Assembly: GCA_021199825.1 (NCBI GenBank)
Contig: JAJQHI010000089.1
Location: 1-9,050, forward strand
Direction of reading: 5' to 3'
From: Bacillota bacterium
GTDB taxonomy: Bacteria > Bacillota > Clostridia > Oscillospirales > CAG-272
DNA: 9,050 nt
This document shows positions 5,277 through 9,050 of this stretch, one piece after another. A model generated the notes under the pieces. The model was not told where the DNA came from, did no database searches, and saw only the letters and a list, made by a program, of their open reading frames with translations. Position 1 is the stretch's first letter; every line of letters begins with the position of its first letter. Position numbers and translations under genes: made by a program.

Positions 5277-6275
5277 TCACCTCTCCTCTCGGAAATACGA
5301 GCGTCCGAGGGAGGCGGGACCTTGATTTTCTTTTTTGCGGCGCGTGCTCGCAACGATAAGCACTATAATCGTCACAAGGTAAGGTATCATCTGCAAAAGA
5401 TCCGTTATCGGCGCCGTTATATTCACGCCGATAATCGTCGGCAGGTAATTATATAACCAGAACAGACACGCGAAAAGGTACGAGCCCCATATTGCATTGA
5501 GCGGCTTCCACGTTGAGAATATGACGAGCGCGACGGCAAGCCAGCCTAACGACTCAATGCTGTTGTTCGTCGACCATCCGCCAAGGCAATACTCAAGCAC
5601 ATAGTAAAGCCCGCCAATGCCGCATATTCCGCCACCGAGCGTCGTCGCGACGTACTTATAAAGGGTGACATTTATGCCCGCGGCGTCAGCCGTGCCCGGA
5701 TTTTCGCCGACGGCGCGAAGGTTCAGCCCCACGCGCGTCTTCGACAAAATAAAGTGAAGCACGACTGCCAATATTATCGCCGTGTACGCCAAAAATCCGT
5801 ATGAGAGGAATATCTGACCGACGTTTCCAAGCCCGAAGGCGCTGTTGAGGTTTGCCGTGAAGGCGGCGCTTGACTGCGACGCCACAGCGTAGCTGCTGTT
5901 GCCAGATATTTTGCAAAGATACACACCGCCGAAGGTTCCGACGCCCACGCCGAAGGATGTCAGCGCGAGTCCCGTCACGTTCTGATTCGCGTGCAGAGTA
6001 ACCGTGAGAAAGCTATAGAGCAAGCCGCCGAGACACGAGGCGATAAACGCCGAGAGGAGCGGCAGAAGAATCATTATCGCGGTCGAGGGGCTGTCGGTGC
6101 TGTTTTCATACAAATACGCGCTGCCGAATCCGGCAAAGCCGCCCAAAAACATAAGTCCCGGCACACCCAAATTGAGGTGACCGCTTTTCTCCGTCATAAT
6201 CTCGCCAAGAGCGGCGTACATGATGACCGTGCCATAAACGACGGCGCTGTTTATCCAAGCTATAAGTGTTGTCAT
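5277..6275 (-). CDS. BMP-type nucleoside ABC transporter, permease 2 (NupQ/YufQ-like)
   Basis: One of two membrane channel subunits of an importer of the nucleoside/BMP family, related to branched-chain amino acid permeases (BPD_transp_2). The 332 residues form about eight to ten membrane segments. Visible marks are EKSGHLNLGVPG (29-40), NQNVTGLALTSFG (98-109), a cytoplasmic coupling segment VGENPGTADAAGI (189-201) and GWLAVALVIFSTWKP (244-258). The usual motif in this family is NLG-EG; here proline (Pro39) replaces the glutamate. The ATG overlaps the stop of permease 1 in an ATGA, and AAGGAGG stands 7 nt upstream, so translation is coupled. The tail is basic and soluble (about 310-332). Nucleoside specificity is inferred from the family and operon order. 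Confidence 0.88.
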   Translation of the reverse strand: MTTLIAWINSAVVYGTVIMYAALGEIMTEKSGHLNLGVPGLMFLGGFAGFGSAYLYENSTDSPSTAIMILLPLLSAFIASCLGGLLYSFLTVTLHANQNVTGLALTSFGVGVGTFGGVYLCKISGNSSYAVASQSSAAFTANLNSAFGLGNVGQIFLSYGFLAYTAIILAVVLHFILSKTRVGLNLRAVGENPGTADAAGINVTLYKYVATTLGGGICGIGGLYYVLEYCLGGWSTNNSIESLGWLAVALVIFSTWKPLNAIWGSYLFACLFWLYNYLPTIIGVNITAPITDLLQMIPYLVTIIVLIVASTRRKKENQGPASLGRSYFREER

Positions 6276-7395
6276 GCTGCAGCCTCCTTTCCACCCTCAT
6301 GAGCCGCCTTTTTGCCTTTGCCGATGAGAAGCCTATAATTGAGGAAAAATTCGCATCCCAGAATGAAGAAGAGGAATATTCCTATTGTGATATCAGACAC
6401 CGACGAGTTGAGGTCGGTGTTTTTGTTTGCGATTTCGCTTGAGCCCTGCGACACAAACGAGATGAGAAGCGAAATCAAAAGCATGAATATCGGGTTGAAT
6501 TTCGCCAGCCACGCGACAATAATCGCCGTGAAGCCGTAGCTGCCTCCCGTCGAGGACGCTATCGAATGATTCAGATTCGACACGTAGAGGAAGCCCACAA
6601 GCCCGCATATCGCGCCCGATATGAAAACTGTGCGTATGGTTACGAGCGTTTCGTTTATGCCCGCGTATCTTGCGGTGTTGACCGCCTCGCCCAAGACTGC
6701 AATCTCATATCCCTGCTTCGTCTTGTTCATATATACGTACATGACGACGAGCAGCACGAGCGCCGCCGCGTATATCCAGCCGTATTTCAGACCGAAAAGC
6801 GAGCCGACATATCCCGCGTTTCTGTCAATGACGCCGAGCGCGCTCTTGATTCCCTTCCAGATATCAGTGCAGCACGCGACGAGCTGTATCGCAATATAGT
6901 TCATCATAAGCGTGAAAAGCGTCTCATTAGTGCCGAATCTGACCTTGAATATCGCGGGAATCACAGCCCAAAGCCCGCCTATCAGCACAGCCGACACCGC
7001 CATCAAGGGCAAAAGCGCCGCGTCGGGCATACTGTTGCCGAAATAGTAAAGCCACGCTGCGGCGACAAGCCCTCCCGCAAGCAGCTGTCCCTGCGCGCCG
7101 ATGTTCCAGAACCGCATCTTGAAGGCGGGCGCGAGCGCTATGGCAATCATCAAAAGCAGGCACGTTTCCTTGAAATAGTTGTTGATCGTTATGTCATTGC
7201 GGAACACGCCCGTGAACATGGTGCTGTATGTCGTAATCAGATCATAATCAGACACAAAGTAGATGAATATCCCTGATACAATCACCGCCAGAAGTATAGC
7301 CGCCGCGTATACGGCGATTTTTACGGTGAGGGGGACTGTGTCGCGCTTTACAATGCGCACAAACGGCTCATGTGTGCCGTGCGCTGTCTTTTCCT

Positions 7396-7399
<4 letters not shown>
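6272..7399 (-). CDS. BMP-type nucleoside ABC transporter, permease 1 (NupP/YufP-like)
   Basis: The larger channel subunit of the same importer, 375 residues. A basic, soluble N-terminus (1-24) leads into a first membrane helix (about 26-49) and an outer loop, then about eight further helices. The family motif FWNIGAQGQLLAGG (97-110) is intact, and the coupling segment GEAVNTARYAGI (237-248) contacts the ATPase. GFTAIIVAWLAKFNP (289-303) is also typical. Its ATG overlaps the ATPase stop codon as ATGA, with a G-rich ribosome binding site (AAGGGGG) just before it inside the ATPase gene. The last residues are Lys/Ala-rich (360-375). It pairs with permease 2 to form the membrane pore. Family assignment is firm, substrate inferred. 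Confidence 0.9.
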
Positions 7400-8946
<1,547 letters not shown>

Positions 8947-9005
8947 ATTTCCTCCTCTGCCAAACGTGCAAAATAATGTTGTCTTTTGTATTGCTTCCTT
9001 TAATC

Positions 9006-9047
9006 ATAAAGCAGGGAAACCGATGTGCCGGCTTCCCTGTTCTTTAT
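9006..9047. terminator. Terminator-like hairpin upstream of the transporter operon
   Basis: CAGGGAAACCG (9012-9022) pairs with CGGCTTCCCTG (9029-9039) through 11 bp, one a wobble, around a 6-nt loop. An outer ATAAAG/CTTTAT pair extends the stem across a TT bulge. Read leftward it would end, or partly end, transcription of a gene beyond the right edge. In this transporter family that gene is often the substrate-binding lipoprotein. The 60 bp between it and the ATPase show no convincing promoter, so the operon may depend on read-through. Confidence 0.55.
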
Positions 9048-9050
9048 GTT

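Noticed and set aside
6566..7276. A long plus-strand frame (236 codons) opposite permease 1.
   Set aside because: It is antisense to a clear permease gene, is rich in Arg and His, lacks a ribosome binding site and resembles no family.
8947..9050. A purine riboswitch in front of the nucleoside transporter.
   Set aside because: Only one simple hairpin and a short linker are present. No three-way junction or conserved purine-aptamer loops can be drawn.

Overview
The window looks like chromosomal DNA from an anaerobic, probably gut-associated Clostridia member (Oscillospiraceae or a related order). This rests on strong GGAGG-type ribosome binding sites, a moderately GC-rich coding style with many CGC, GCG and CCC codons, an intracellular GH29 fucosidase, a DUF6056-like membrane protein and a BMP-type nucleoside ABC transporter. 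No lineage marker is present, so the placement is an inference.

Layout. Bases 1-580 hold no confident protein gene. They contain a strong sigma-70-type promoter (101-129), a run of inverted repeats, two copies of a 70-bp double-hairpin repeat (171-240 and 340-409), remnants of a tRNA gene, an intact tRNA-Val(GAC) (444-517) and its terminator. Bases 706-3546 carry a two-gene plus-strand operon: a cytoplasmic GH29 alpha-L-fucosidase and a polytopic DUF6056-like membrane protein. Bases 3639-5183 (minus strand) encode RmuC. Bases 5277-8946 (minus strand) encode a translationally coupled ABC transporter: double ATPase, permease 1, permease 2. Its substrate-binding lipoprotein probably lies just beyond the right edge, behind a terminator-like hairpin (9006-9047).

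Two regions stand out. In the tRNA region, the first 30 nt of tRNA-Val plus a 23-nt leader appear to have been tandemly duplicated with an exact 53-bp period. One truncated copy is split by a 70-bp repeat whose first hairpin is kept by paired (compensatory) base changes relative to the other copy. Second, rmuC is clearly AT-richer than its neighbours and is bracketed by two identical 31-bp copies of a GC-rich palindromic repeat in the same orientation, about 1.67 kb apart, like a cassette. RmuC itself carries two kinds of in-frame tandem repeats: 40 residues in the coiled coil and 11 residues at the C-terminus.

Functionally, the fucosidase would release L-fucose from imported oligosaccharides, the ABC system would import nucleosides, and RmuC would act on DNA during rearrangements. 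No shared pathway is evident. The three blocks look like independent units separated by palindromic repeats or terminators.
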